59,307 nucleotides of DNA from Hyphomicrobiales bacterium. GTDB taxonomy: Bacteria; Pseudomonadota; Alphaproteobacteria; Rhizobiales; Devosiaceae. The stretch lies in the NCBI GenBank assembly GCA_900470445.1, contig UCAU01000069.1:1-59307 (forward strand). Direction: 5' to 3'. Shown piece after piece: positions 35,887-43,726 of this stretch (its first letter is position 1; each line of letters opens with the position of its first letter). The notes below the pieces were generated by a model. That model did no database searches and was not told the origin of the DNA. It saw only the letters and a program-made list of their open reading frames with translations. A program made the position numbers and the translations under genes.

Positions 35887-36012
35887 TCAGGGGCTGATAA
35901 GAAGGAGGAGCAGAGCAGCAGGCAGAAGCAGCATGCTTGCAGCCATGACAAGGCGGGCCTGCTTGGCCTGGCTTTGTTCGATGGCGATTGCAATGGCGCG
36001 CTTGCGCTGCAT
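35887..36012 (-). CDS. Putative Leu-rich leader peptide of leuA
   Basis: This is a 41-codon ORF upstream of leuA on the same strand. It begins MQRKRAIAIAIEQSQ, and the last 21 codons contain nine Leu codons, including three in a row (CTG CTT CTG) and five in a row (CTG CTC CTC CTT CTT) just before the stop. AGGA lies about 9 nt before the ATG. Dense regulatory codons just ahead of a structured RNA are the hallmark of ribosome-mediated attenuation, known for leu and ilv operons. The alternative is a genuine small membrane peptide with one hydrophobic helix; the sequence alone cannot decide. Confidence 0.55.
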   Translation of the reverse strand: MQRKRAIAIAIEQSQAKQARLVMAASMLLLPAALLLLLISP

Positions 36013-36119
36013 TTACGAGAGTCCTGTTTGAATCAAGAATGCGCCAAACACGCTGTGGATGCAAGGACGACTTGCGCGATTTCCGTTCGCCGTTAACGCC
36101 AAGCTACTCTTCGGCCAGC

Positions 36120-37007
36120 TTATTCCCCCAGATCAAGCACGCCCTCGCCCACGATAATGGCATGCCCGCCAATGCCGCCATGCACCAGCACGCCATTGTC
36201 TTTGCGCAATTGCAGGGTGATGCGGCAGGGGCGACCCATTTCATGGCCCTGGCGCAGCGCATAATCGGCCTGCCCGGTGGCGAAATCGGCATGCTCGGAC
36301 AAAAGGCCAATCAACGCCGCGACGGCCGAGCCGGTGCCGGGATCCTCGGGCGAGCCGGGGGTGAATTTGCGGGCGGCAAAATCATTGTCCGCCTCATCCG
36401 GCGTGCGGGTGAAGATATAGGCGGAATGCCGGCCATGCGGAAATGCCTGCCGCCACTTGCCCTCAACGAGCTGGATGCGCGCGAGCACTTCGGCGTCACG
36501 CACTGGCACCAGATGAAACACATTGCCGGCCGAAAACACCGCGGGGCGCAGGCTGTCACAGCCGATTTCGTCAGCCGCGATGCCCAGCGCTTCAGCGATA
36601 TCGCCGATATCACCCGGCTCCCCGGCTCGTTCCGGCAAGCGCGGCAAGGCAAAACGCGCCTCCCCGCTGCGTTTGTCGACGCGTTCGAACAGCGCCGTGA
36701 TCAGCCCGACCTGCTCCTCGATCCGCATCGCGCTGGCTTTGTTTTGCAACCCCAGCGCCACGGCGGCGCCAATGGTGGGGTGGCCGGCAAAGGGCAATTC
36801 GGTATCAGGCGTGAAAATGCGAACCGCAGCGGTATTGCGCTCCGCATGCGGCTTGAGAATGAACACGGTTTCGCTGAGATTGAACTCATTGGCGATGGCC
36901 TGCATCTCGCCATCGAGCAGGCCATCGGCTTTGAGCACCACGGCCAGCGGATTGCCCTTGAGACGATCGCGCGTAAAGACATCGAGCAGCAGGTAATTGA
37001 GTTTCAT
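36120..37007 (-). CDS. PhzF-family protein
   Basis: A 295-residue protein with the two-domain diaminopimelate-epimerase-like fold of PhzF. DVFTRDRLKGNPLAVV near the N-terminus and IFTPDTELPFAGHPTIGAA are the family signatures, and PGSPEDPGTGSAVAALIGLL is the second half-site. In PhzF isomerases the catalytic Glu lies in the region matching NEFNLSETVF here, and Glu46 is present. Most family members outside phenazine loci have unknown substrates, and no phenazine genes are present. It precedes a small cluster of reverse-strand genes without overlap. Confidence 0.9.
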   Translation of the reverse strand: MKLNYLLLDVFTRDRLKGNPLAVVLKADGLLDGEMQAIANEFNLSETVFILKPHAERNTAAVRIFTPDTELPFAGHPTIGAAVALGLQNKASAMRIEEQVGLITALFERVDKRSGEARFALPRLPERAGEPGDIGDIAEALGIAADEIGCDSLRPAVFSAGNVFHLVPVRDAEVLARIQLVEGKWRQAFPHGRHSAYIFTRTPDEADNDFAARKFTPGSPEDPGTGSAVAALIGLLSEHADFATGQADYALRQGHEMGRPCRITLQLRKDNGVLVHGGIGGHAIIVGEGVLDLGE

Positions 37008-37084
37008 CGCGACACCCCAGAGCGATGCCTCGCTATTCGCGGCAAAGCCGCGCCACAGTCAAGTGTATCCGCGCCGAAATCGCC

Positions 37085-37576
37085 CTATTGCTTGGGCAGC
37101 GCGAAGCTTTTCTTGTCGAGCCGCAGATGATCGCATAGCGCATCGACCGCCACGCCATGATCGTCCCGCCCCGGCAGGCCCGAAATGGTGAGCGCCCCAA
37201 CAATGCCCGCACCCGTCACGCGGATCGGAAAACCACCGCCGGCAATGACATAATCAGCCGGGTCAGCGCCGGATTGCGGCGGGAACGGTGCCTCGCCCCG
37301 CTCCAGCACCAGCCGATAGCTGGCGCGCTGGAAACGGCGCACCGAATTGATCTTCCGCCGCACCCATTCGGCATTGTCAAAACTGGTGCCCGCCGTGGCC
37401 GTGAAGAACAATTGCCGGTCCCAGGTGCGGATATCGACCACGAGGCTAAGATTTTCGGCCAGCGCGCGAGCCCGGATGGCCGAGCCGATCTCGTAAGCTA
37501 CGGCTTCGTCAAATACCGGCAGCACCAGTTCGGCTTCCTGCTTCTTGACCAGGGCAATATCGTCGGCAGTGCTCAT
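37085..37576 (-). CDS. Heme-degrading-domain protein, UPF0303/GlcG-like
   Basis: A 163-residue single-domain protein. The FDEAVAYEIGSAIRARALAENLSLVVDI opening and the GGGFPIRVTGAGIVGALTISGLPGRDDHGVAVDAL C-terminal part match the HbpS/GlcG heme-degrading-domain family (UPF0303 branch). Some relatives bind heme or cofactor, but many have no assigned function. The ATG overlaps the stop of the upstream GFA gene by 4 nt, so the two are co-translated. The basis for a shared function is unknown. Confidence 0.88.
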   Translation of the reverse strand: MSTADDIALVKKQEAELVLPVFDEAVAYEIGSAIRARALAENLSLVVDIRTWDRQLFFTATAGTSFDNAEWVRRKINSVRRFQRASYRLVLERGEAPFPPQSGADPADYVIAGGGFPIRVTGAGIVGALTISGLPGRDDHGVAVDALCDHLRLDKKSFALPKQ

Positions 37577-38052
37577 GTCAGGGGGCTCTTTGCAGTCAAT
37601 GCGGACCAGGCCGCGTAAAGGGGTTCACGGCTGGGGGCCTGGCCGGCGAAATTGACCAAGGCCGGGTCGATGGTGACCCAGGGCTGCTTGCGGTCGGCCC
37701 AGACATTGCCGACCGGCACTGCCCAGCTCATGTCGTCCAGCGTGCCGGCGCGCACCATGATCAGCTCAATAGCCGCCTGCGGCTCATTCCAGATGCGCGT
37801 ATGGCAGGTGGGGCAGGACATCTGCGCGATCTGGCGGCCGCTGTCGGCGGTGACGATATAGGCCGCGAGCTTTCCGGCGATCAGTTCGATATCGCCGCGC
37901 CGCACCGGCATTGTCATCTGAAAAGCCCCGCCGGTACTGCGCTGGCAATCCTTGCAATGGCAATTGTAAACCGCCAGCGGAGATGCCTTGAGCCGATAGC
38001 GCACCGCGCCGCACACGCAGCCACCCTCGACAGGAAATTCCGGCAAACTCAT
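37573..38052 (-). CDS. GFA (glutathione-dependent formaldehyde-activating)/CENP-V-like protein
   Basis: A 159-residue zinc-binding beta-fold protein. The zinc ligands appear as CVCGAVRY, NCHCKDCQRSTGGAF and MSCPTCHTRIW. Some relatives add glutathione to formaldehyde, although activity is disputed for many. The ATG at 38052 has GGGAGG 6 nt upstream, better than the reading from 38073. Its stop overlaps the next gene by 4 nt. Confidence 0.9.
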   Translation of the reverse strand: MSLPEFPVEGGCVCGAVRYRLKASPLAVYNCHCKDCQRSTGGAFQMTMPVRRGDIELIAGKLAAYIVTADSGRQIAQMSCPTCHTRIWNEPQAAIELIMVRAGTLDDMSWAVPVGNVWADRKQPWVTIDPALVNFAGQAPSREPLYAAWSALTAKSPLT

Positions 38053-38135
38053 CGCGCCCTCCCGACTCGACATTTCGCCAAGCCAGGGCCGGTTTTAGCC
38101 GAATTTGCGGAATCAAAGAAGTAGCGGACTCGCTA

Positions 38136-38855
38136 CTAAACTATGTGGCCGGCGGCGAAGGCTCGCGCTACCGCAATCGCATAAGGCACTGCCCCTGCGC
38201 GTTCGGCCTCCTCGGGCGAATGGATAGCAATGACATCGGCCAATTCGCGATGCTCCTGGACGCTCAGATTTGCGCGTATCCTTGCCATCAGATCCGCCGC
38301 CGGTTCGGCGAAGCGAAACACCCGGCCGATCGACAGCCTTGGCCCGTCGAATACGGCAACGCTCATGCCGGCTTCGGCATCCTGTGCCGCCAGTCCGGTT
38401 TCCTCGGACAGCTCAAGTTCGATGGAACGCAGCACGTCGACGCGTCCGTCGGGCAGCACATCGCGCGGCTCAAGCGCGCCGCCCGGCGGATAGATCCGGC
38501 CGGCATTGGCGGTTTGCCCGCCCATCACCCCATAAATGAGCGCATTATCGCTGCTCACGATCAATGCCCAGCCGAAGGTGTGGCAGAGCCCGATATCGGG
38601 AAAGCCCTGGCTGCGCCAAAGCATGAATGCCGAATAGGCATCCTCAAGCGCCTCCGCCTGCAATTTGCCATCGCGGATCGCGACCGGCCCGCCGCCTGGC
38701 GCCGTCAGCCCAAGAATGCGCCCATCCCATAGATGCGGGTTGGCGTCGAGCGCCGATTGCCAGAAGGCCGGCACCTCGGCGCGCATAGCGGGTGGCAGCG
38801 GCCAAGCGCCGGGCACCAGACGAATATCGATTTGCGAAACGGGAACGATCTGCAT
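38136..38855 (-). CDS. Nudix-domain protein with degenerate Nudix box
   Basis: A 239-residue protein. The core segment GGALEPRD...IELELSEETGL follows the Nudix pattern, and LSEETGL is its conserved end. The canonical REUxEE reads LELSEE, so the Arg is replaced and a longer spacer precedes it. The N-terminal 90 residues and the C-terminus do not look like known Nudix partners. Hydrolysis of a nucleoside diphosphate derivative is the family expectation, but activity is uncertain. Its start lies just after the ilvC terminator on the same strand. Confidence 0.75.
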   Translation of the reverse strand: MQIVPVSQIDIRLVPGAWPLPPAMRAEVPAFWQSALDANPHLWDGRILGLTAPGGGPVAIRDGKLQAEALEDAYSAFMLWRSQGFPDIGLCHTFGWALIVSSDNALIYGVMGGQTANAGRIYPPGGALEPRDVLPDGRVDVLRSIELELSEETGLAAQDAEAGMSVAVFDGPRLSIGRVFRFAEPAADLMARIRANLSVQEHRELADVIAIHSPEEAERAGAVPYAIAVARAFAAGHIV

Positions 38856-38865
38856 GGCAGAAAGA

Positions 38866-38893
38866 AAAGCGGCCGGGTCGCCCCGGCCGCTTT
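38866..38893 (-). terminator. Rho-independent terminator of ilvC
   Basis: On the reverse strand AAAGCGGCCGGG, a short loop and CCCGGCCGCTTT form a 12-bp stem followed by TCTTTC. It lies 6 bp after the ilvC stop and just before the Nudix gene start. Confidence 0.85.
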
Positions 38894-38898
38894 GTCGC

Positions 38899-39918
38899 TT
38901 AGTTCTTGGCCTTGTCGACCAGGGCGCCGGCCTTGATCCAGGGCATCATGTCGCGCAGCTTGCTGCCGACTTCTTCGATCTGATGTTCGTCGGCGAGGCG
39001 ACGGGTCGCCTTGAAGCGCGAACCGCCGGCCTTGATTTCCTGCATCCAGTCGGAGGTGAACTTGCCCGACTGAATGTCGTTGAGCACGCGCTTCATCTCG
39101 GCCTTGGTTTCCGAGGTGATGATGCGTGGGCCGGTGACGTACTCGCCCCACTCAGCGGTGTTCGAGATCGAGTAGTTCATGTTGGCGATGCCGCCCTGGT
39201 AGATCAGGTCGACGATCAGCTTCACTTCGTGCAGGCACTCGAAATAGGCCATTTCTGGGGCGTAACCAGCTTCGACCAGAGTTTCGAAACCAGCACGGAT
39301 CAGTTCCACCAAACCGCCGCAAAGCACAGCCTGCTCACCGAACAGATCGGTTTCGCATTCTTCGCGGAAATTGGTTTCGATGACGCCCGAACGGCCGCCG
39401 CCAACGCCCGAAGCATAGGCCAGCGCGATGTCATGGGCATTGCCCGAAGCGTCCTGATGCACGGCGATCAGGCATGGCACGCCGCCACCCTTCTGGTATT
39501 CGCCACGCACGGTATGGCCCGGGCCCTTGGGCGCGATCATGATCACGTCGACGGTCGACTTGGGCTCGATCAGGTTGAAATGCACGTTCAGGCCATGCGC
39601 GAAAGCCAGCGCCGCGCCGTCACGGATGTTGGGCTCGATATGCTGCTTGTAGATGTCAGCCTGCAGCTCATCGGGGGTCAGCATCATGATGACATCGGCC
39701 CACTTGGACGCGTCGGCGACGGACATCACCTTGAGGCCTTCGCCCTCGGCCTTCTTGGCCGACGGGGAGCCCGGACGCAGCGCGACGACGACGTCGGTGA
39801 CGCCTGAGTCGCGCAGGTTCAGCACATGGGCATGGCCCTGCGAACCGTAACCGACAATCGCCACTTTCCGCGATTTGATGATGTTCAGATCGGCATCCCG
39901 ATCGTAATAGACGCGCAT
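38899..39918 (-). CDS. ilvC: Ketol-acid reductoisomerase (class I)
   Basis: A 339-residue enzyme of valine, leucine and isoleucine synthesis, using NADPH and Mg2+ to isomerise and reduce acetolactate. VAIVGYGSQGHAHVLNLRDSG is the Rossmann loop, IAPKGPGHTVR and ETDLFGEQAVLCGG are substrate and metal motifs, and the length is typical of class I. The ATG at 39918 has GGGAGTG upstream. It begins 4 nt after the stop of a TetR-type regulator, an unusual partner, so both are probably transcribed together. A terminator follows closely. Confidence 0.96.
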   Translation of the reverse strand: MRVYYDRDADLNIIKSRKVAIVGYGSQGHAHVLNLRDSGVTDVVVALRPGSPSAKKAEGEGLKVMSVADASKWADVIMMLTPDELQADIYKQHIEPNIRDGAALAFAHGLNVHFNLIEPKSTVDVIMIAPKGPGHTVRGEYQKGGGVPCLIAVHQDASGNAHDIALAYASGVGGGRSGVIETNFREECETDLFGEQAVLCGGLVELIRAGFETLVEAGYAPEMAYFECLHEVKLIVDLIYQGGIANMNYSISNTAEWGEYVTGPRIITSETKAEMKRVLNDIQSGKFTSDWMQEIKAGGSRFKATRRLADEHQIEEVGSKLRDMMPWIKAGALVDKAKN

Positions 39919-39922
39919 TGGA

Positions 39923-40579
39923 TCACTCCCTGTTATGCGTTGCCTCCACCCCATACAGGGTGAAGAATTGGTCAGTCGCGGCCTTCACATCGGCTTCGAT
40001 ATTGGCCTCGATATTGGATTGGGTCAGCGTGCTGTCGCCCAGCAGCAGACGGATCTGCACGTCGCGGACGACAAGGCCGAAAAACGTGCGATACGCGTCT
40101 TCGCTATTGGCAAAGCGCAGCAGGCGCGCGTCCTTGCCCGCCTCGAGAATAGGCTTGAGCCGCCGGCGAATGCCCATCGGCCCGTTTTCGAGCACGATCA
40201 GCCCCAGCCGGTCCTTTTCCTGGGCGGCATGCGTGATGGCGGTGCGATTGAGCGTTACCGAGACATCGCCAATGATGACGGTCAGCAGATCGCGCGCGAA
40301 CTGTTCCATGCTCAGCCGCAGCGCCTTGGCGCTGAGATGGGAGCGATCGACCTGCGGCATGCGCACCTTGGCCGCCTGCCATTGCACGGTGGCAGTCAGC
40401 AGGCCATCGCGGTCCCCAAACCACTTATAGAGCGTTTCCTTGGAGCACGAGGCGCGCCGCGCCACCGCGGTCATGGTCAGCCCGTCCCCGTTTTCCACGA
40501 GCAAATCCAGCGCCGCCGTCAGCACAGCCTGCTGGCGGGGGGTGAATGTCTCTTCATTGACCTTGATGGTCAGCGGCAC
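39923..40579 (-). CDS. TetR-family transcriptional regulator
   Basis: A 218-residue regulator. The N-terminal helix-turn-helix is LTMTAVARRASCSKETLYKW (residues about 34-53) followed by FGDRDGLL, a typical TetR_N ending. The C-terminal ligand domain is poorly conserved. It starts with GTG at 40579 with GAGGA upstream. The 14-bp palindrome GTACCGTACGGTAC lies 54-67 bp upstream of its start, a likely autoregulatory operator. It ends 4 nt before ilvC, so it may control ilvC expression through the shared transcript. Confidence 0.92.
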   Translation of the reverse strand: MPLTIKVNEETFTPRQQAVLTAALDLLVENGDGLTMTAVARRASCSKETLYKWFGDRDGLLTATVQWQAAKVRMPQVDRSHLSAKALRLSMEQFARDLLTVIIGDVSVTLNRTAITHAAQEKDRLGLIVLENGPMGIRRRLKPILEAGKDARLLRFANSEDAYRTFFGLVVRDVQIRLLLGDSTLTQSNIEANIEADVKAATDQFFTLYGVEATHNRE

Positions 40580-40632
40580 GGGTCAGTCCTCACGCGATGC
40601 GGCCGAGAGTTCAGCCGATTTCGACGAGAGGC

Positions 40633-40646
40633 GTACCGTACGGTAC
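40633..40646. promoter_or_regulatory. 14-bp perfect palindrome, candidate TetR operator
   Basis: GTACCGTACGGTAC is self-complementary over 14 bp. It lies in the 96-bp gap between the allophanate hydrolase stop and the TetR start, both on the reverse strand, where the promoter of TetR-ilvC should be. TetR dimers bind such sites. Confidence 0.6.
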
Positions 40647-40675
40647 GGTTCGTTGCAAGCAGTTTGTTGCAAGCG

Positions 40676-42505
40676 TTAGTCAGTAGCCTGGTGGTAATAG
40701 GCCGCCCACCCGCCAAAACCGCTGATGTCGGGCTGCCCAATGGTAGCGGCCGCTTCGCAGAGGAAGCCGGTGATCTGGCTGCCGTCCTCCAGTTCCAGTT
40801 TGCCGACGCCCAACGGCGCCGGAATACGGGATACAAAATCGCCAAAACCGGTCACTGGCAAGGCCCACACTTCGACCGCGATCTTGCTGCCGCCGGATGC
40901 TGTTCGGACCAGACCCGGTTTTGGCGGCGTCGTGCCCAGCGCGAAGAGCTGGTATTTGTCGCTGGTCGTCGCAGCCCGGCGAAAAATGGCGCCACGCTCC
41001 AGCAATTCATGATTGAGCGGCATGCCGGAAAGGTGGGCGCCGACCACCGCGATTTCGCGATAGTCCACGCCAAGCTCAGGCTCGCTCGGTGCCGGATAGG
41101 GATTAGCGAACATGCCAAGCGACAGGCCGGTGGCACGGTGGAACGCGGCAGCGACACCCGCAGCCTTTGCCTCGGCAAAGCCGGACGCCAGGAAGGTCAC
41201 ACCCAGCGGCAGGCCATCGGCGCGAAAACCATTGGGCACGGCAATGCCGCACAACCCCATCAGGTTGACGAAATTGGTGTAAATGCCCAGCCTGGCATTG
41301 AGCGCGATCGGGTCGGCTTCAATCTCGGACTTGCGATAAATGGTGGGCGTGGTCGGCACCATCAGCACGGCAATATCATCCCAGATCGGGCGAGTAGCGC
41401 ATTTCAGTTCTGCAATGCGATGTATCGCGCCAAACGTATCGAGCGCAGTGAACTTGCCGGAATTGGACAATATCTGCCGCGTGACAGGATGGATGGCGTC
41501 ACGATGGCGTTCCAGCACCGCGTCGAGGCTCAGTGCCCGCTCGGAAATCCAGGGGCCTTCATAAAGGATGCGCTGGGTTTCCTCGAATGGCGCGAAATCG
41601 ACCTCCACCGCCTCGCCACCAAGCATTTGCAGCCGTTTGACCGCCTCCGCAAATAGCCGTTCGGCTTCGCTATCGCCAAAGAAGCGCAGGGCTTCACCCT
41701 TGGGAATACCAAAGCGGAAATGCGGCGCTGGGGCGGCCGGCACCAGTGCCACCAGATCGGCTTCGGGCTTGGAGAATGGATAGGATGGATCGTAACCCGC
41801 GATGAGGCGCAGCACATCCATGCCGTCTTCCACGGTCAGCGCGAAAACTGCCAGGGTCTCGATGGTCTTGACGCATCCACCGCCCGAAACGCAGGCGTTG
41901 CTGACCAGGCCCGGCGTTGGTTTGATTCCCACGATATTGTTGAAGCCCGCCGGCACCCTGCCCGACCCGGCGGCGTCATTGGCGATGGAAAAACTCGACA
42001 GCCCCGCCGCGACAGAAACGGCCGAGCCGGAGCTGGAACCGCCGGAAATGAAGTCCTCGTCGAATACCGAGGAACAGGCGCCATAGGGCGTACGCATGCC
42101 AACCAGACCAATGCCGAACTGATCCATATTGGTCTTGCCGATCAGGATAGCGCCGGCGTCGAACAGCCGCGTAATGGCCTGCCCGCTGGTCTGCGCAATA
42201 TAGGCGCCTTCCGGCAAAGCATTGGTGGTGGGCAGCCCCACTATGTCATTGCAATCCTTGACGGAAAACGGAATACCCCAGAGCGGGCTTCCGTCATAGC
42301 CCGCGCTCTCCAGGGCCGCCGCGGCGGCCAAGGCGTCGGCCCGGTCAACCAGATGGATCCACACATGATCCTCGCCCCGGGCGGCGATACGGTCATAAAT
42401 GGCCGAGATGACCCTTGTCGGCGTCAGCGCGCCGCTGGCATAGCCGGCGCTGAGCGTGGTGAGGTCTAGGCTGCCGGTAATGGCGGACCAAGTGGTCTCA
42501 AGCAT
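40676..42505 (-). CDS. atzF: Allophanate hydrolase (AtzF type)
   Basis: A 609-residue amidase-signature enzyme converting allophanate to ammonia and carbon dioxide. The Ser-cisSer-Lys triad reads as Lys83 (FSVKDCND), Ser157 (SGGSSSGSAVS) and Ser181 (DAAGSGRVPAG), with the same 74- and 24-residue spacing as I recall for AtzF. The C-terminal 150 residues (from VDYREIAVVGAHLSGMPLNH) are the AtzF accessory domain, absent from plain amidases. No biotin-dependent urea carboxylase is adjacent, so the allophanate probably comes from biuret or another precursor. The start overlaps the stop of the inactive hydrolase homologue by 8 nt. Confidence 0.93.
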   Translation of the reverse strand: MLETTWSAITGSLDLTTLSAGYASGALTPTRVISAIYDRIAARGEDHVWIHLVDRADALAAAAALESAGYDGSPLWGIPFSVKDCNDIVGLPTTNALPEGAYIAQTSGQAITRLFDAGAILIGKTNMDQFGIGLVGMRTPYGACSSVFDEDFISGGSSSGSAVSVAAGLSSFSIANDAAGSGRVPAGFNNIVGIKPTPGLVSNACVSGGGCVKTIETLAVFALTVEDGMDVLRLIAGYDPSYPFSKPEADLVALVPAAPAPHFRFGIPKGEALRFFGDSEAERLFAEAVKRLQMLGGEAVEVDFAPFEETQRILYEGPWISERALSLDAVLERHRDAIHPVTRQILSNSGKFTALDTFGAIHRIAELKCATRPIWDDIAVLMVPTTPTIYRKSEIEADPIALNARLGIYTNFVNLMGLCGIAVPNGFRADGLPLGVTFLASGFAEAKAAGVAAAFHRATGLSLGMFANPYPAPSEPELGVDYREIAVVGAHLSGMPLNHELLERGAIFRRAATTSDKYQLFALGTTPPKPGLVRTASGGSKIAVEVWALPVTGFGDFVSRIPAPLGVGKLELEDGSQITGFLCEAAATIGQPDISGFGGWAAYYHQATD

Positions 42506-43061
42506 GGTGTAATTTCCCCTGAGGAGCCAGCGCGGCGTGGATGGCGGCGCTGTCGGCTACCGCGCCGAACAGGCCGTTGCCGAAAGTAGTCATGCGCAAT
42601 TGCGCGGTGTGGCGAGCGGGGCTAGTGGCCTTGCTGGCGTCGGATACCAGCAGGCATTCAAACCCCATGTCATTGGCAGTGCGCTGAGTGGCGTGAACCA
42701 AGCCATCAGTCGGCAGGCCCGCGATCAGCAGATTGCGGATGCCGCGCTGGCGCAGATCGGCTTCGAGCTGGGTGCCAAAAAACGCATTGTCGCCCCGATG
42801 CTGCACAGCCTCTGAAGGATAGACAACAAGCTCCGAAACAAGCGCGTCCGCACCCCGCTGCGATGCCAGCACGGCAATGCCGAGGCTGCTTACCAGACCG
42901 GCCAGCCCCATTGCGACGGCGAGCTCACCCTGAGCGCCAAGGTTGCGAACCGTGCTCTCCTCAAAGCCCAGGAGGAGCAGAGCGGTATCGGCAGCATTCC
43001 ATTGGCCATCGAACGGCCAGACATAAGGATTGGCGGCAATAGTTGGAAACGTGTCAGGCAT
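42498..43061 (-). CDS. Isochorismatase-fold pseudoenzyme homologous to the neighbouring hydrolase
   Basis: A 187-residue isochorismatase-like protein that has lost its active site. Aligned with the next gene, the catalytic Asp of LIIDMQ is Gly (LLLLGFEE), the Lys of DKPGKSSF is His (QHRGDNAF), and the nucleophile of TSDCCVQST is Leu (PTDGLVHAT). The fold landmarks (FFGTQL, GFECLLVSD) remain. It overlaps its active-looking homologue by 8 nt upstream and atzF by 8 nt downstream, so it is translated and kept in the operon. A structural or regulatory partner role is inferred. Confidence 0.85.
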   Translation of the reverse strand: MPDTFPTIAANPYVWPFDGQWNAADTALLLLGFEESTVRNLGAQGELAVAMGLAGLVSSLGIAVLASQRGADALVSELVVYPSEAVQHRGDNAFFGTQLEADLRQRGIRNLLIAGLPTDGLVHATQRTANDMGFECLLVSDASKATSPARHTAQLRMTTFGNGLFGAVADSAAIHAALAPQGKLHHA

Positions 43062-43725
43062 CAGCGTGCTCGAGCATGGCGGTGAAGCCGGCCGTATTGG
43101 AGACGCCGCCCCAGCGACCGCCATAGGCTTTGAGAATATCCATGGCGGCGGCGTGGTTGGCGGTTTCGACAGCGGCGGTGCAGTCTTCCAGCACCACGCA
43201 TTCCAGCCCCCGCTCAAAGCCATCGCGGAACGTCGATTGCACGCAGCAATCGGAGGTGACGCCGACAATGACCAGCCGGTCTATGCCCCGCTCCTGCAAC
43301 TGCTCCAGCAGGTCCGTGGCGTAAAACGAGGACTTGCCGGGCTTGTCGATAACCAGTTCGCCCGCAATGGGCGCCAGCTCCGGCACGATCTGCCAACCCG
43401 GTTCCCCACGCACCAGAATACGGCCAGTGGCACCCATATCGCCAATGCCCAGGCCATGGACGCGGGTGCGCCATTGCTTGTTGGCAGGCAGATCGGACAA
43501 GTCCGGCTTATGCCCTTCGCGCGTATGGATGACCGTGATCCCAGCCGCACGCGCGGCGGCAAGCACGCGCTGGATCGGGGCAATCATAGCGCGCGTATTG
43601 CTGACATCTTCGCCCAGCTGATCGACCCAGCCACCGGGGGCGCAGAAATCGATCTGCATGTCGATGATCAGCAGCGCCATGGCGCTGCGGCGCGCTGGCG
43701 CGATCTCGGGCCAGAAATCGCTCAT
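43054..43725 (-). CDS. Cysteine hydrolase, biuret hydrolase-like (isochorismatase family)
   Basis: A 223-residue isochorismatase-fold amidohydrolase. The triad is Asp22 (LIIDMQIDF), Lys128 (DKPGKSSF) and Cys161 (TSDCCVQST). The spacings of 106 and 33 residues match my recollection of the biuret hydrolase BiuH triad (Asp36-Lys142-Cys175). REGHKPDLSDLP is a substrate-pocket motif also seen in that group. It would turn biuret into allophanate, the substrate of AtzF two genes downstream. A ureidoacrylate hydrolase (RutB-like) or another ureido compound is the alternative. The ATG at 43725 lies 1 nt after the ABC ATPase stop. Confidence 0.85.
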   Translation of the reverse strand: MSDFWPEIAPARRSAMALLIIDMQIDFCAPGGWVDQLGEDVSNTRAMIAPIQRVLAAARAAGITVIHTREGHKPDLSDLPANKQWRTRVHGLGIGDMGATGRILVRGEPGWQIVPELAPIAGELVIDKPGKSSFYATDLLEQLQERGIDRLVIVGVTSDCCVQSTFRDGFERGLECVVLEDCTAAVETANHAAAMDILKAYGGRWGGVSNTAGFTAMLEHADA

Positions 43726-43726
43726 G

